Origin: Macrothele yani
Taxonomy: Eukaryota; Arthropoda; Arachnida; Araneae; Macrothelidae
DNA length: 64,000 nucleotides
Direction: 5' to 3'
Assembly: GCA_039090855.1 (NCBI GenBank)
Contig: CM077005.1
Location: forward strand, 77,992,607-78,056,606
In this document: positions 34,506 to 45,933 of the stretch, piece after piece
Layout: every line of letters begins with the position of its first letter
How positions within the stretch are numbered: the stretch's first letter is position 1
Notes under the pieces: generated by a model
What the model saw: the letters and a program-made list of their open reading frames with translations, nothing else
What the model was told of the DNA's origin: nothing
Databases searched by the model: none
Position numbers and translations under genes: made by a program

Positions 34506-35228
34506 TTTGAAGAACAGAGGGTGCCACAAGCGAGGGCCGGGAGATACATAGAGAGAGACGAGGACCGGAGTCGAATGCATCACTTGCTCTGTGGCTGCAG
34601 AGGGGACGGGTTGTTAAATACGCCTCATGAAGATGGCCAAAGCTCGGCAGGAAGTACTACTAGAGGCGGGCGTGGTCATGGGGAGGGTTACAATGTTAGT
34701 GGTTGAGAGTATCTGGATTCCCATCGGCAGATTATGTAGAGTTAAGGAGTAAAAAAATTGAGCCATGGTAAGAATGAGTTGAATTTCTGAAAGAATGCAT
34801 ATGTAAATAGTGTATATATGGGTTCTTTGATAAGAATGAATGCAAAATGTTGTGAATGTGATGATGTTGGAAGTCAGGCAACCAAGAAGATTAGGGTTAG
34901 AATATTGATAGTTAAAGAAAAAAGAAATTTGTATATAATGTATGTAAAGTTTTATTGATAAGTTGATAATAAGGAAATTGAATGAGAATAAGTATGGTGA
35001 ATGTGTGTAAGCAATGTAATATGTATATGAATGGGCTCAAGAAAAGATGTAATAACAAAAATGACTCCAGGACTAGCAGAGTGAACATAAGAAGACACAG
35101 GGAAGAAAGATACAACAACCATGAGAGGCCTTCACATTTTATGACATGTCTGCTTGAAATACATGCGCAGTAAATGTTAACAAAGAGGAACAAAAACCTG
35201 AAACGGTGAATTTCTATTCATTGAATTT
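34120..35228 (+). mobile_element. Penelope-like element 3' part, plus-strand copy (right arm of palindrome)
   Basis: Mirror of 32905-34017 across a 102-nt unpaired centre (34018-34119). Read on the plus strand: endonuclease C-terminus, hammerhead-like motif, non-coding tail. The tail may continue to about 35339, because GAAATGCAACATT there also follows the tail of the related copy at 57.66 kb. The RTE-like element begins directly after this. Confidence 0.75.
34621..34668 (+). ncRNA. Hammerhead-like motif with intact stem I, mutated core
   Basis: CGCCTC (34621-34626) and GAGGCG (34663-34668) pair perfectly as stem I. Between them are ATGAAGA (for CTGAAGA), the GGCCAAAGCTCGGC stem II region, GGAA (for GAAA), and TA at 34661-34662. 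Two core substitutions should abolish cleavage, but the paired stem I supports the fold. Confidence 0.6.
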
Positions 35229-35608
35229 AATACAATAAGCACGTTAATTAAGAACAGTTTAAGAACATATATATATTTTTCGAATTGTTCCTGTCTTTGG
35301 TATTAAATCAAGTTAACTGTTTTCTAGAAATGCAACATTGCGGGCGGTCGTAGTGAGCGATGGGTTTGCCTCCTCGGGGCGCTCCTTGGTAACAATGGCA
35401 CACACAACAGCAACTAGGCCTCTGTGAATCTTCGAGAGGTGCAAGCTAGTTCTGTATGACATTGGCGAAAAGACCCCAACTCACTGGGTTTTGTTCCAGA
35501 ATCCTTAGGTTGAATGACCAACTGGAACCCTCAGCTGTGGGCTAATCCCCCCACTGATGTACTTACCTGATTAAAAAGACAAAAAGAAATATTAAGAATG
35601 ACTCAAGT

Positions 35609-38600
35609 GTGGGATATGGTGGACCAACCACACTTGAGAAGGACGTTCCACCACGGAATCGACCTGGACTTTCTAAACGGCGTATGAGAAAGCGATCTCG
35701 GCTGAGTGAATGTAAGATTGGTGTATGGAATACTAGAGGTATAAATGGCAAGATGAGTGAGGTGATTGAGGAGATGAATAAGTATAGACTGGATGTGCTG
35801 TGTGTAAGTGAAACCAAAAAGAAGGAAATTGGGATAGAAGAAGTGAATGGCACAGTGAGTGTGTGGTCTGGAGTATTGGATAATATGAGAGGACAGGCTG
35901 GTGTAGGTGTGATTTTAAGTGAAAAGATGAAGAACAACTTGATTCATTATAGTTGCATAAGTGAGAGAATTCTCTGGATTCGTTTGAAAGTGAAACTTCA
36001 GAGAATTGTAATTGTTGTAGTGTATGCTCCTTGTGACTCGGAACCTTCTGATAAGAAAGAAGATTTCTGGAATGAGCTAAAAGCTGTTTTGAGCCAGTTT
36101 GGTGCTAAAGAAAAAGTTATAATAGCAGGGGATTTCAATGTTAGAGTAGGTGCGCAGAATGCAATTTCTGACAATGTTCTGGGTAAGTTTAATGATCCTT
36201 GTGTGAATGATAATGGTGAAAGATTAATTGAACTCTGCATTGAGAATGGTTTGTGTGTATCTAATATATTTTTCAACCACAAGTATATACACACATGTAC
36301 TTGGGAAAATCGTACTCTTGGTCAAAAGAGTGTGATAGATTTTGTTGTTTACGATCAGCGTTTGAAACACTTAGTTGTTGACACCCGTGTGATGAGAGGT
36401 GCGGATGTTGGTTCTGATCATTACTTGGTAGTGTCACGAGTGAAACTTAATGTTGGTTGGAGGAAAAGGAATAGGAAGAGAACCAGGATAGAAAGAATAA
36501 AGGTTGATAGGCTCCTTGAAGATCATCAGCGGTACTCTGACTTACTCAGAGAACGACTGAAGGATCTGAAATCTTGTGAGAGGGATGTAGAAAAGAAGTG
36601 GGAATGTTTTAAGAACTGTGTTGTCACTGCTGCTGAAGAGGTCTGTGGCACCACAATAGTGGGTAACAATAGAGGTGATGCTTGGTGGAATAATGAGATT
36701 GATGAGGCAGTAAAGAAAAAGAAGGAAGCCTATTTGGGGATGTTGCAAGGTAGAGTCTCTGTGGATGAATATCGCTGTAAGAAGCGTGAAGCTGCTAAGC
36801 TGGTTTGCCACAGTAAGGCAAAAGATAGGAAGGAGAAAGTGGAAAGGCGTGAACTGGCTTTTTGGAAAGATAGAAAGTCCTTCTGGAAATACATGAGACT
36901 CAGGAAAAATAGGGGAAACAAAGTTGTAAGTTGTGTGAAGAATGAGATTGATGAAATTATATGGGAGCCCAATGAGTTAAGTGAAAGATGGGGTGAATAC
37001 TTCTGTGAGTTATTAGATCAGGAGAGCAAAAATGATTCTGAGACAGATGCAGATGATGTCACAATGAGGGATGAAAGCACAGGAGGGATCTCAAGAGAAG
37101 AAGTGTGTAAAGCTCTAAAATCTCTTCAGAATGGTAAGGCTCCAGGAGTTGATGGCATAACTGCAGAGATGTTAAAGTATGGTGGTGACTCTATAATTGA
37201 CTGGTTAACTGAAATTTGCCAGTTGTGCTGGGAGTTAGGAATGGTCCCTCGGGATTGAAAGGATGCTATTATTGTTCCTTTGTATAAGGGAAAAGGTGAT
37301 CAGACTGAATGCAAGAACTATCGTGGTATTAGCCTACTGAGTGTGCCAGGGAAAGTGTTTGGTAAGGTTGTTATTGAAAAAGTACGGGGTCTTACATCAT
37401 TGAAAGTGTGGGATGTTCAGAGTGGTTTTATGCCAGGTAAAGGCTGCACTAACCAGATTTTTTACGCATGATGATTGAAAAGTATCTGGCTGTTGGGAAG
37501 AAAGTTTATACTGCCCTCATAGATTTAGAGAAAGCTTACGACCGAGTGAATAGGACACTTTTGTGGAAGGTATTGAATGAATATGGTGTTACTGGGAATC
37601 TGCTTAATAGTGTAAAAGCCATGTATGCTGGTAGTAGAGCTTGTGTACGAGTGAATGGTGTTTTATCAAAATGGTTTTCCATTGGTGCAGGAGTTAGACA
37701 AGGTTGTGTAATGTCACCATGGCTGTTTAATATATTTATGGACACATGCATGCATGGTGCCAAAATAGATAATAGTGGTTTATGTCTTGGTGATATCCGT
37801 GTGTGCAGATTGCTGTATGCTGATGACACTGTCTTGTTGGCAGAGAGCAAAAGTGAGTTGCAGAGTATGTTGACTCGTATGCACGAAGTTTGCATGAAAT
37901 TCAAACTGAATATAAATAAGGGAAAAACCAAAGTTATGGTGTTTGAGAGAGGATTGGGTAGCACTGAATGTAATGTAAGTATAAATGGCACTGTGATTGA
38001 CCAGGTGAGTGAATTTGTGTATTTAGGAAGCATGTTTGACAGAGAGAACAAGTTGGATGGTGAAATCAGTAGGCGAGTGAATTCTTCTTTGAAAGTCATA
38101 GCTGCTCTGGGAGGTTTTCACAGGAATGATGGGTTCTCTAGAGAGTCCCGCATGGCTGTGTATGAAACAGTAATTGTTCCTACTCTGATGTATGGCAGTG
38201 AAACCTGGGTACTGCAGAAGAAGCATAGGAGTCGTTTGTGTGCGGAAGAAATGCGTTACTTACGTGGGGTTTGTGGCAAGACACGATCTGATTGTGTGAG
38301 AAATGAAGATGTATTGCAGTTGTGTGATGTGAAGCAAAATGTTGTTAGCAAGGTGGAGACCAATATGCTTCGGTGGTTTGGCCATGTTGAAAGAATGAGT
38401 GATGAAATGCTTACTAAGAAAATATTTTCAACCCAAGTGGCAGGAAGGCCAAGGAAGACATGGGTGGATCAGGTTCAGGAGTGTCTGCATAAGAAAAAGA
38501 TTATGAGTATGAAGTATAAAAGATCTTGTGTAAGGCGTGTAATGGATATCAGTGAAGCACGAGTTGTATGTCAAGATTGCTGTAAATGGCGAAGTTTGAT

Positions 38601-38613
38601 ACGACAACAATAA
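35609..38613 (+). pseudogene. Endonuclease-reverse transcriptase of RTE-like element (copy 2)
   Basis: Starts MGYGGPTTLEKDVPPRNRPG. Endonuclease part (residues about 35-260): KIGVWNTRGINGKMSEV, VVVYAPCDSEPSDKKEDFW, IIAGDFNVRVGAQN and GADVGSDHYLVVSRVKLN. Reverse transcriptase: YRGISLLSVPGKVFGKVV, ALIDLEKAYDRVNRTLLWKV, GAGVRQGCVMSPWLFNIFMD and LLYADDTVLLA (YADD at 37816-37827), then the C-terminal MLRWFGHVERMSDEMLTKKI region. Two lesions break about 1000 codons. TGA at 37256-37258 replaces a Trp codon (frame unchanged), and a four-base deletion lies near 37462. All catalytic motifs are otherwise intact. Confidence 0.92.
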
Positions 38614-38653
38614 GTAAAATACCTGGAAGTTTGTATTTCTTTTTGGAGCTAAC

Positions 38654-38668
38654 CTCTGAATCTCAGAG
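38654..38668 (+). promoter_or_regulatory. 3' UTR hairpin of the RTE-like element
   Basis: CTCTGA-ATC-TCAGAG, followed 16 nt later by the (ATGT)n tail. The same stem with loop ATT is at 8796-8810 in copy 1. Conservation of the stem is consistent with an RT recognition hairpin, though two copies are weak evidence. Confidence 0.5.
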
Positions 38669-38680
38669 AACAGCTTAGTG

Positions 38681-38706
<26 letters not shown>

Positions 38707-38711
<5 letters not shown>

Positions 38712-38773
38712 GAAACGCAATCGGAGCAATGTGCAGCATTGTATATGTAAGTAGGATCATTGTATTTGTTTAA
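38707..38773. repeat. Inverted partner of 32030-32095
   Basis: Reverse complement reads GTTAAACAAATACAATGATC and CTACTTACATATACAATGC. It lies just downstream of the RTE-like copy. Confidence 0.65.
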
Positions 38774-38799
38774 CTATACTGAGCACGTTTTAGGCGAAG

Positions 38800-39300
38800 T
38801 ATTTGCATGGGCTTTCAAGCATAAGCAGTACATTGCACATTGCGAACAAGGAAGAAGGTTAACCAGAGAACTAAACTTGTTATTTAGAAAGCAGTATTTA
38901 GACCTACTCTCTTTAATGCAGTGAGAGTTGGGTGTATTACAGTAGAGGGCTTTATAGGTGGCTTAGAAGTTGCAGACATAAGAGGGATATCTGGGGGCAA
39001 ACAGGCGGATTCACTGACAAAAGGGTTAGTACTGCAGACATTTATTTCCTTTTGTGGAAGAAAAAGTTAGTGAGAATATTTTGATACAGTATGGACATGT
39101 GTGTTGAATGGGAATGAAAGATTACCTGAACAAGTATTAAACTTACTTGTACCAAGCCACAGACAAAGAGGTATACCTAGAGGGAAGAGTACTGAAGGTG
39201 AGAAATAATTCATTAGGGATTAAGGAAGCAATATTGTAGGAGCAAAAATCTTACAAAGGACAGGAAGAGATTTAGAAAACTCACAGTCAAGAAAAGTTAA
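38800..39300 (+). pseudogene. Decayed 3' end of a non-LTR reverse transcriptase
   Basis: The plus frame shows LFRKAVFRPTLFNAVRVG (the KxxVxPxLLYGxExW region) and then GNERLPEQVLNLLVPSHRQR and GIPRGK (the GHVxRMxxxRLPxxVLxW...RxRGRPR region). No catalytic part is seen. It could be the tail of the same old element as 30670-31800, but that is not shown. Confidence 0.5.
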
Positions 39301-39873
39301 TAATACATATAATAGATACATACACAGGGGGTGAAGTGATGATGATAAATCTTGGAAAAATATCATTAATCTTTTTATTCTTTTCACATCAAACAATGTC
39401 ATGAAAGGCAAAACCTGCTGTGTGTGGAAGAAAAGCAGATTTTTAAATGTGGAACTGATACATAAAAGTAATTTGTCCTTGCTACGAGCAGCTGAAAGCT
39501 GCAATATCCAGAAAAACTCCTGTGCTAGAGAATTCCAATATTTTAATATGGTAGAAATGAACTGTGCAAATACTCAGGTGGATGTAATATACAAGTTCAC
39601 TGATAAATTCCTGAAATGCAGTAGAAAAGACCAAAAGAGAAAAAAGATGCAAGTTGAAGAATAATAGATACAGTGTAATCACAAGAATCTGCATTTTAGA
39701 TTACAAAATGATTATTTTTTTCTGGAGTACATGGTACTAATAAGCAGATCACTTAGAAATTTTGAAACAATGAATCATTTCTATGTAACTACAGGTATTT
39801 AAAAGGTATTGTGGAAAATTAGCAATTAGAAAAAAATGCATATATCATTAGTGACAAGTACAAGCCATTTTAC

Positions 39874-40062
39874 CTTGTTTGCTACAGCATTCACAATTGG
39901 CCGAGCATCCATAATAAATATTTTGTGAGACTGGGCATTTGCATCCATGATCATTTGGATGTATCGTTCATCATCTTTGCTGCGTTTGCCACTGACACCA
40001 ACAAGTGGTTGGCTACACCTTGTTATAGTCGCTTGACTTTCAGAATGAATCCATGACAACAC
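39874..40062 (-). CDS. mtm: Myotubularin, exon encoding [15 protein letters not shown]
   Basis: A 63-codon phase-0 exon between a TTCTTAG acceptor and a GTAAAA donor. It encodes [40 protein letters not shown] and [16 protein letters not shown]. These are the VLSWIHPE, [13 protein letters not shown] and DARPxxNAxANK blocks at the start of the myotubularin phosphatase domain. It is separated from 40179-40253 by only 116 nt, the sole short intron in the window. Confidence 0.97.
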
Positions 40063-40178
40063 CTAAGAAAAAATGAAAAATTTAGCTCACACTGGAAAAT
40101 TATATGGCCTTTGTGTAACTGAAAATTATATTTGTAATTTCACAATGGAAAAGGTAAAATAACAGAGAATTTGCTTAC

Positions 40179-40253
40179 AGCAATGCGACCTCTACTTCTG
40201 AAATTTGCAACAGCCCTTAAGTCTTCATCAGTGGCAGCAGCAGGAACAGCTAG
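40179..40253 (-). CDS. mtm: Myotubularin, exon encoding LAVPAAATDED..RGRIA
   Basis: A 25-codon phase-0 exon. The acceptor is TTGCTAG before CTA GCT GTT. A second AG four bases later would break the frame, so the first is chosen. It encodes LAVPAAATDEDLRAVANF followed by RSRGRIA, matching the family's P..xxDxxLxxVAxFRSRxRIP block just before VLSWIHPE. The donor is GTAAGC. Confidence 0.93.
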
Positions 40254-41035
40254 CTAGCAAGTAAACAAAAACAGGTTTAGTAGTCATAAAAAAACAAGAG
40301 GAAAAGGGTTGGCATCTCTATAGTCTGAGCCAACCTTGGTAGACATTTATAATATGCTTCAGTACTCTTTGGAAAAATATCGCAAACACTTTGCAGTCAA
40401 TGCATTTTCTACTTGAATGGCTCTCACTCAGTTTGATAAAAATTAAAATAAAAAGGGGAGGGGAAATAAAATTAGACTTATACTCTTCAGAATAAAACAT
40501 AAAACTGCAGAACTTTTTTCTCTTCTAGAAATGTTCTTTTAAACAATTTCATTACTAAAACAGCATTCTTCTATGCTGTGCAAATGATCTATTTTATGAC
40601 CTTGGCCAACATATTTGAGTACACACTGTGTAACTGATCCACTTAAATTGATCAGCTAATAATTTTGCTGGCTAACTGATTCTGTTGTGCCTGTTCCTTT
40701 TCTTTTGATAATGGTTGACTATTGTCAACTTGCTTAGCTTAATATATATATATATATATCGTTTTAAAACTAAGACTATGAGGTTCTTTTACTTCAGTTT
40801 TCATTTCCTCTTCAGTATTCCACTGACAATTAATTCGAGATTTCCTAAATTTAAAACAATAAATAAATATAATTTTTTTAAATTTTTGGTCAATATTCTT
40901 ACTGCATCTTTCCACATCAATTCAAGATAACACTAGACCTTGCCATCTCGAATTTTAATGAAAATTGGTGAGAAGGTACTCCTTAAGCAGCAAACCAAAA
41001 ATGCAAAATTTTGAAACTACCCTCTGAATTGTTTT
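40254..41035. other. Intronic DNA, simple repeats only
   Basis: An (AT)n tract near 40743-40760. No gene. Confidence 0.55.
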
Positions 41036-41039
41036 AAAA

Positions 41040-42000
41040 ATAATAATAATAATAATAATAAAAACAACAACAGAAAACAAGGCTGAATACAAGAGAAAAC
41101 AGTTTGAAAGTAGATTAGATGGCTGGAAGAACAAGCCACTGCATGGACAATTTTTAAAGAATATTGATGGAAAAAGTGACAAAAACTTGACTTGGGCATG
41201 GCTGAAATTGGTGTCCATCAAGAAAGAAACAGAAGGTCTGATTTTTGCTGCACAAGAACAAGCATTACAAACAAATGTTATGAAGGCTAAAATCTAGAAA
41301 GTCAGTGATAATACAAGTGTCGACTCTGTCAAAAAAAAAAAAAAAAAAAAAGATGAAACTGTGTCTCACCTTATATGTGAATGTAGCAAAATTGCACAGA
41401 CAGATTACAAAGCTAGACATGGCAGGGTTGCAAAATTGATTCACTGGTCATATGCAGAAAGCACAATCTGCCAGCATCAGAAAACTCATTGGGAACACCA
41501 GGCTGAGAAAGTCATAGAAATTAATCAAGTCAAGATATTGTGGGACTTTAGAATTCAAACCGATCGACACATAGAACATAATACACCAGACATAACAGTC
41601 ACAGAAAATCGGAAATATGATATAGTGATCCCTGCAGATGCCAGAGTCAATGAAAAAGAACTGGAAAACATGACTAAATACAGAGACCTGGCCATAGAAG
41701 TTACCCGGTTATGGACTAAACACACAATGGTAGTCCCGACTGTCATCAGGGTACTTGGAACAATGTCAAAAAATTTTATGAATCATTTTGAAAAATTGCA
41801 GCTTTCTGATATGCCATGTACAGAATTGCAGAAGACAGCTTTACTTGGGAAATCATATATTTTACGCCGATTCTTGACTGATACCTAGGGCTCCTGTGGA
41901 AACTCGTAACAGTTCAACAATATTAGTCAATGATAATTTGTTGTTTATTTTGTTTGTCATAGGCTGTGATTTGTATATTTCGAATAAAGAAAATAATAAT
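41040..42000 (+). mobile_element. 3' fragment of a restriction-like-endonuclease non-LTR retrotransposon
   Basis: A 5'-truncated fragment starting after an (AAT)n tract (41038-41060) and ending in an AATAATAATAAT-type tail (about 41985-42000). It contains the C-terminal coding part listed below. Simple-repeat tail and truncation fit a non-LTR element. Confidence 0.65.
41063..41888 (+). pseudogene. C-terminus of non-LTR polyprotein: CCHC finger and PD-(D/E)XK-like endonuclease
   Basis: Reads KQFESRLDGWKNKPLHGQFL, LTWAWLKLVSIKKETEGLIF, then a split zinc-finger region KCRLCQ ... HLICECSKIAQTDYKARH. The endonuclease-like part follows: ILWDFRIQTDRHIEHNTPDI and YDIVIPADARVNEKE, then TALLGKSYILRRFL. 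The two Cys pairs and the YKxRH give a CCHC finger. PDI...D...K-like spacing fits the restriction-like nuclease of RLE-type elements. The frame is broken at the poly-A run 41330-41352. The plus frame 41361-41888 is open. The clade (R4/Hero/NeSL-type) is not resolved. Confidence 0.65.
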
Positions 42001-42640
42001 AATATTAATTTATCCCCTCATTTTAAATATTGGCAACAACTCGACTTTTAATATCTCAGGATCTAATTATTCTGTCAAGCTAATATTGGTGTCAATAGAA
42101 AGATTAGTAAACAATGTTTAGTATGATATACAACATCATATACTGTATATATATTATTTCCTACAAAAATTTAAAATTCAAATTTTTAAAAAATTACATG
42201 TTGAATTCTTTTTGATTTCCCTTTGGGAGTGACAATCAAAAACCATCAAAAGTTACAAAGAATTCAAGTTTTTATATCAAATCTCTAAAAACTTTAATCA
42301 CCACTCAAGCGTAGAAGGGGTTATTTACAAATTTTATACAATCTGTAGAAATGCCCATAAAAATCGATTTTGATTTCATTGTAGTCATCTTATCATTGTG
42401 TTTATTAAAATTTCAAGATACATTGCTTGACATCGAAAACGCCACACCAGGAAGTATTTGTTGGAGTACCATGCAAATTGATGGCTATGAGTTGACAGCT
42501 GGGTTATGTAAATCACTGCAGTTGTGAACCAATCACATAATAGGCAAGGGAGATGAAAGGACAAAATGGCACGGCATGGCTAAGTTTGGTCATCCTCATA
42601 CCTGGGCGTGCAGACCACTGCATCAAAGTGATTATAATCT
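42001..42640. other. Intronic DNA, nothing recognised
   Basis: AT-rich to about 42420, then the presumed 5' part of the next Tc1-like fossil (GACATCGAAAACGCCACACC near 42430). Confidence 0.5.
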
Positions 42641-42660
42641 AAGTGACAAAAGGAGTAAGA

Positions 42661-43600
42661 ATGCCTAGGCAATGTCATCAGGAATTCTATCATTACACAA
42701 ACTCCTTTACCACAGTCTTCATCACAGGGCTACATACAGCTACTTGATCTGTGTGCCACATAACGCACTGGGATGGATGCAACAACTGTTGAACAAATGT
42801 GATGATAGGGGTTGGAGGATTGTTGTGTGTGTCACCATAGTAGGTGAACTGGACACCACATTTGATGGTAAGCCATAGTCGTACCACAATACACAGCAGG
42901 CAACATTCAACAAGGTGTATAGGCAGCATGGACATCCTTATGTTGACACAGACGGTTAATCATATATTGGTTGAGGCAAATTTATGCTCTTGCCAGCCAG
43001 TGCAATGATTGTCACTCACCACAGCACATCATCTCACAAAGGTGCAGTGGTACCTGACAAAATATACGTGGCAGGATTAATGGAACCATGCCATATTCAG
43101 TAATGAGTCTCGCTTTGTCTCAGCACCAACGATTGCTTTTTATGTCTGGAGGTTACATGGAACCTAGGATGATCTGGCTACCCCACCCGTATGGTTCCTC
43201 AGCCTGGTGTCATGGTTTGGGGCACTATGAGTATCAACAGCCGTCACTGCTTGTACGCTTAGTAGGTACAATGACAGCACAACAATACGTCAATGAGGTA
43301 ATGCAGCCTGTTTTGTTGCCATATCCTTGACTACAAGTTTCAACAAGATAATGCTCACTCACACACAACCAACATCAGCTGACAGTGTCTACAGGGTGTC
43401 CAAGTACTGTCCTGGCCAGCACAATCCCCAGACTTCTGTGCTAAAGAGAACATGCAGGACATCACAGACAGACTGGTGTCAACACCAATGGCACTGAGAG
43501 AGCCTGGAGGGAAATGAGATTCAATATTCCCAGATTTGAAAATAGAAGAGAGCATTTCAAGTTACCTAGTTCAGTTTCTACATAAAGATGATCTTAACTG
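42661..43600 (+). pseudogene. Tc1-like transposase fossil
   Basis: Plus-strand fragments line up with Tc1-type proteins: an MPRQ start at 42661; LLFMSGGYMEPR for the SDGRVYVRR region; VGTMTAQQYVNEVMQPVLLP (family QGTLTAQRYVNEVLQPVVLP); then FNKIMLTHTQPTS for the QQDNARPHTA motif. Many stops and shifts are present, and the catalytic residues are not preserved. Ends were not identified. Confidence 0.62.
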
Positions 43601-44289
43601 GAAGGTGTAGAGGATGCATTATCTGTTAGCAGTCACATGATTATATCCACATCAATAAAACCAGAGAATTTGAGGTAGGTAAGTATAAAATGTTGCAATT
43701 TCCCCCTCCAGAATAGGCCACTTCCACTGAGTGCTGTAAAGTTCACAGGACTCAGTGAAATGCATTTAAGCACTCAGGAAAATGTATTTACTGAAATGCA
43801 TTGCACCAGTAAATAAATATTTTTGTTCATCAAACTTCGTGTGCTTACCCACAATGAAAAAGTAATCTACCATAAACAACAGTGACATTCAGCACAACCT
43901 CAACACTCAACAAGGATCAAGGTAAAAAAAACGTTTTCAGAATTATTGAAAAATTAAGCAGCTATATGCTTCAAAATTTGAGTGAACATTAAAATATGGT
44001 GACAAAAAATGAAATTAACAAGAAAGATGACACCAAATTTTCACTTGTAATGAGCACATCTTTTTAATTTGTTCTGATGCAAATAAAATGTATCAAAGTT
44101 ATTCAAAGTCAATGGAATTGGTTAGGGGGAAAAAGCCAGATTTTTACGATTAATAAAACATCCAGAAACACAAACAGCTACCTTTCACCAGTGGCTAAAA
44201 AGTATGTTACGGAAATTAACAAATAGCACACAGAAAGTTTTTCATAGCAAAATGAAGGTATCAGAGACAAAGTGATTTTCAAATTAAAC

Positions 44290-45920
44290 AGTTAAAAGAA
44301 GAAATATAGAAGGAAACATGATATAACTCTGCACCTTCTAGTGGAAGAATAATGGAAAAGTTGAAAGTAGGCAAAAAATATTCTTCATGGAAAAAGCTAT
44401 GCTAAGAAAAAGAACTTTTGAAAATGTCGTCTCGAAGCAGAAATGGTGAGAAAAAGGTTTTGACCTTTACGCCCTCTAGCGGGAAATCTGTGCATTATTT
44501 TAAGATGATAATGCTCCAAATATCTATTGTAGCAAATGGCATACAGTAAAAAAAAAAAAAGAAATTTCTCAATAGGATTTTTAGAAGTGGAGGTACAGCT
44601 TCAAACAGAAGTACACAAACACCACCTAGTGATGGAACTATGAAATACAAACCTGAAGTGTTAAACACCACCTAGCGATGAACTCCTCAAATACAAACCT
44701 GAAGTGTTAAACAGGGTAAATGGAATCTGGTGTTGAAAGAATTTTTAAATTGCACATTTATAAACAAAAATATTAAGAAAAACATTTAAATATTGGCACT
44801 TCTAGTGGCAAAAATTGTGCATTATTTTGGGTAGAAAATACACATAAAATAGTTTTCATAGTTAGTAGTATCTTGCTGAAAATGAATTTTTTCAATCTGG
44901 TTTTTAGTCCTGCAAATATTGCTGAAAATGGAAATGTGAACTCATGCCTTCTAGTGGCACACTTGTGCAATAAGCAAAATTTGAAATTATATGAGAAACA
45001 TTTTGCATTGGAAATGCTCTGCAACAAAGAAAGAATTTTTCAAATTGGACTCTTAGGAGCAAAGATATTGAAGAAAAATATGATATACATCTATGTCCCC
45101 TGGCTGAAAAATTATTAACAGAGAATTAAAAATGATCAAAAAAATTTTATTTTAAGAAAGTATTCTGAAAAGGTTTTCTATGGTGAGCAGATGGGTACAC
45201 GAAACAATTTTTTCAATTGAGTTTTCAGAAGGTTGATTTTGCCACAAATACATCAGAAGCAGAAGGAAAACTATGCATTCTTTTAAGAAGAAATTATTCT
45301 AAAAAGGTTTTCCAAGGTAAGCGATATTGGTCCACAAAAGAAAATTTTCAATCGAGTTTTTCGAGTTTTCAGAAGCTGAGATTTTGCTGCAAATGCATCA
45401 GAAGAAGAAAAAAATAAATAAAAAATAAACCCACTTATGTCCCCTGGTGGCCAAACCATACTTTACCAAAAATTAGAAATTATATGCAAAACATTTCCCA
45501 GCAGGAGCTGTATTCTATGCAGGAAGAATTTTCCAAATTGGAGTTTTAGAAACGGAAATATCGTGGAAAACATAATTTAACTTTACGTCCCCTAGCAGAA
45601 AATGTATGCATTACTTGAAAACGCGACTATACCTAAAATAGTCTTCAATATAACTGGCATTGAAAGGAAAAAAAACAAAACAATCCGATATTTAAAAGCA
45701 AATGTGTGAAATAAAATGTATTTTGAATTCAATATCATCTGCATTTACACCCTCTAGTGGTGAAGTTCTGCACTGGAAAAAGAAAAAAGAAAAAAAAAAC
45801 GTAATGCAAAGATCATCATTCTCACATTTTAAGCTTCCCAGTGCAAAAAGAATTTTTCAAATTGGACAAACAGTTGCAGAGCTCAGTGTCCACAGATGGG
45901 CAGACAAACAGATAACATAA
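44290..45920. repeat. Decayed tandem array, unit about 145-165 bp, with a CCCTCTAGTGG core
   Basis: The motif recurs at 44334 (CCTTCTAGTGG), 44472 (CCCTCTAGCGG), 44621, 44668, 44798 (ACTTCTAGTGG), 44947 (CCTTCTAGTGG), 45097, 45441 (CCCCTGGTGG), 45588 and 45750 (CCCTCTAGTGG), mostly 135-165 bp apart. Between copies the same companion phrases recur in the same order: TGTGCATTATTTTAA, then AAAAAGGTTTTCCATGG, then TTTTTCAAATTGGA and TTTTTAGAAG. No protein is encoded. CCCTCTAGTGG is the reverse complement of CCACTAGAGGG, close to the CTCF core. Confidence 0.7.
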
Positions 45921-45933
45921 GATGGTCTTTTTT

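Larger units (their letters stand above)
35340..38711 (+). mobile_element. RTE-like non-LTR retrotransposon, nearly full-length copy
   Basis: Contains a GC-richer 5' UTR (from about 35340, GCGGGCGGTCGTAGTGAGCG), one long endonuclease-RT frame, and a 3' UTR with hairpin CTCTGA-ATC-TCAGAG (38654-38668) ending in an (ATGT)n tail (38684-38710). A possible imperfect duplication TAGAAATGCAA / TAGAAACGCAA (35325-35335 and 38710-38720) flanks it. It is about 90 percent similar to copy 1 by eye. Confidence 0.85.

Noticed and set aside
35998..36972. Several minus-strand frames within the RTE-like element
   Set aside because: Antisense shadows of the long endonuclease-RT frame.
37256..37258. In-frame TGA as possible readthrough or selenocysteine codon
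   Set aside because: The position is Trp in the related copy, a downstream four-base deletion also breaks the frame, and no SECIS-like element was noticed; plain decay is simpler.
44290..45920. CRISPR-like or protein-repeat reading of the periodic array
   Set aside because: Units are about 145 bp, highly diverged and without spacers or coding capacity; the genome is animal.
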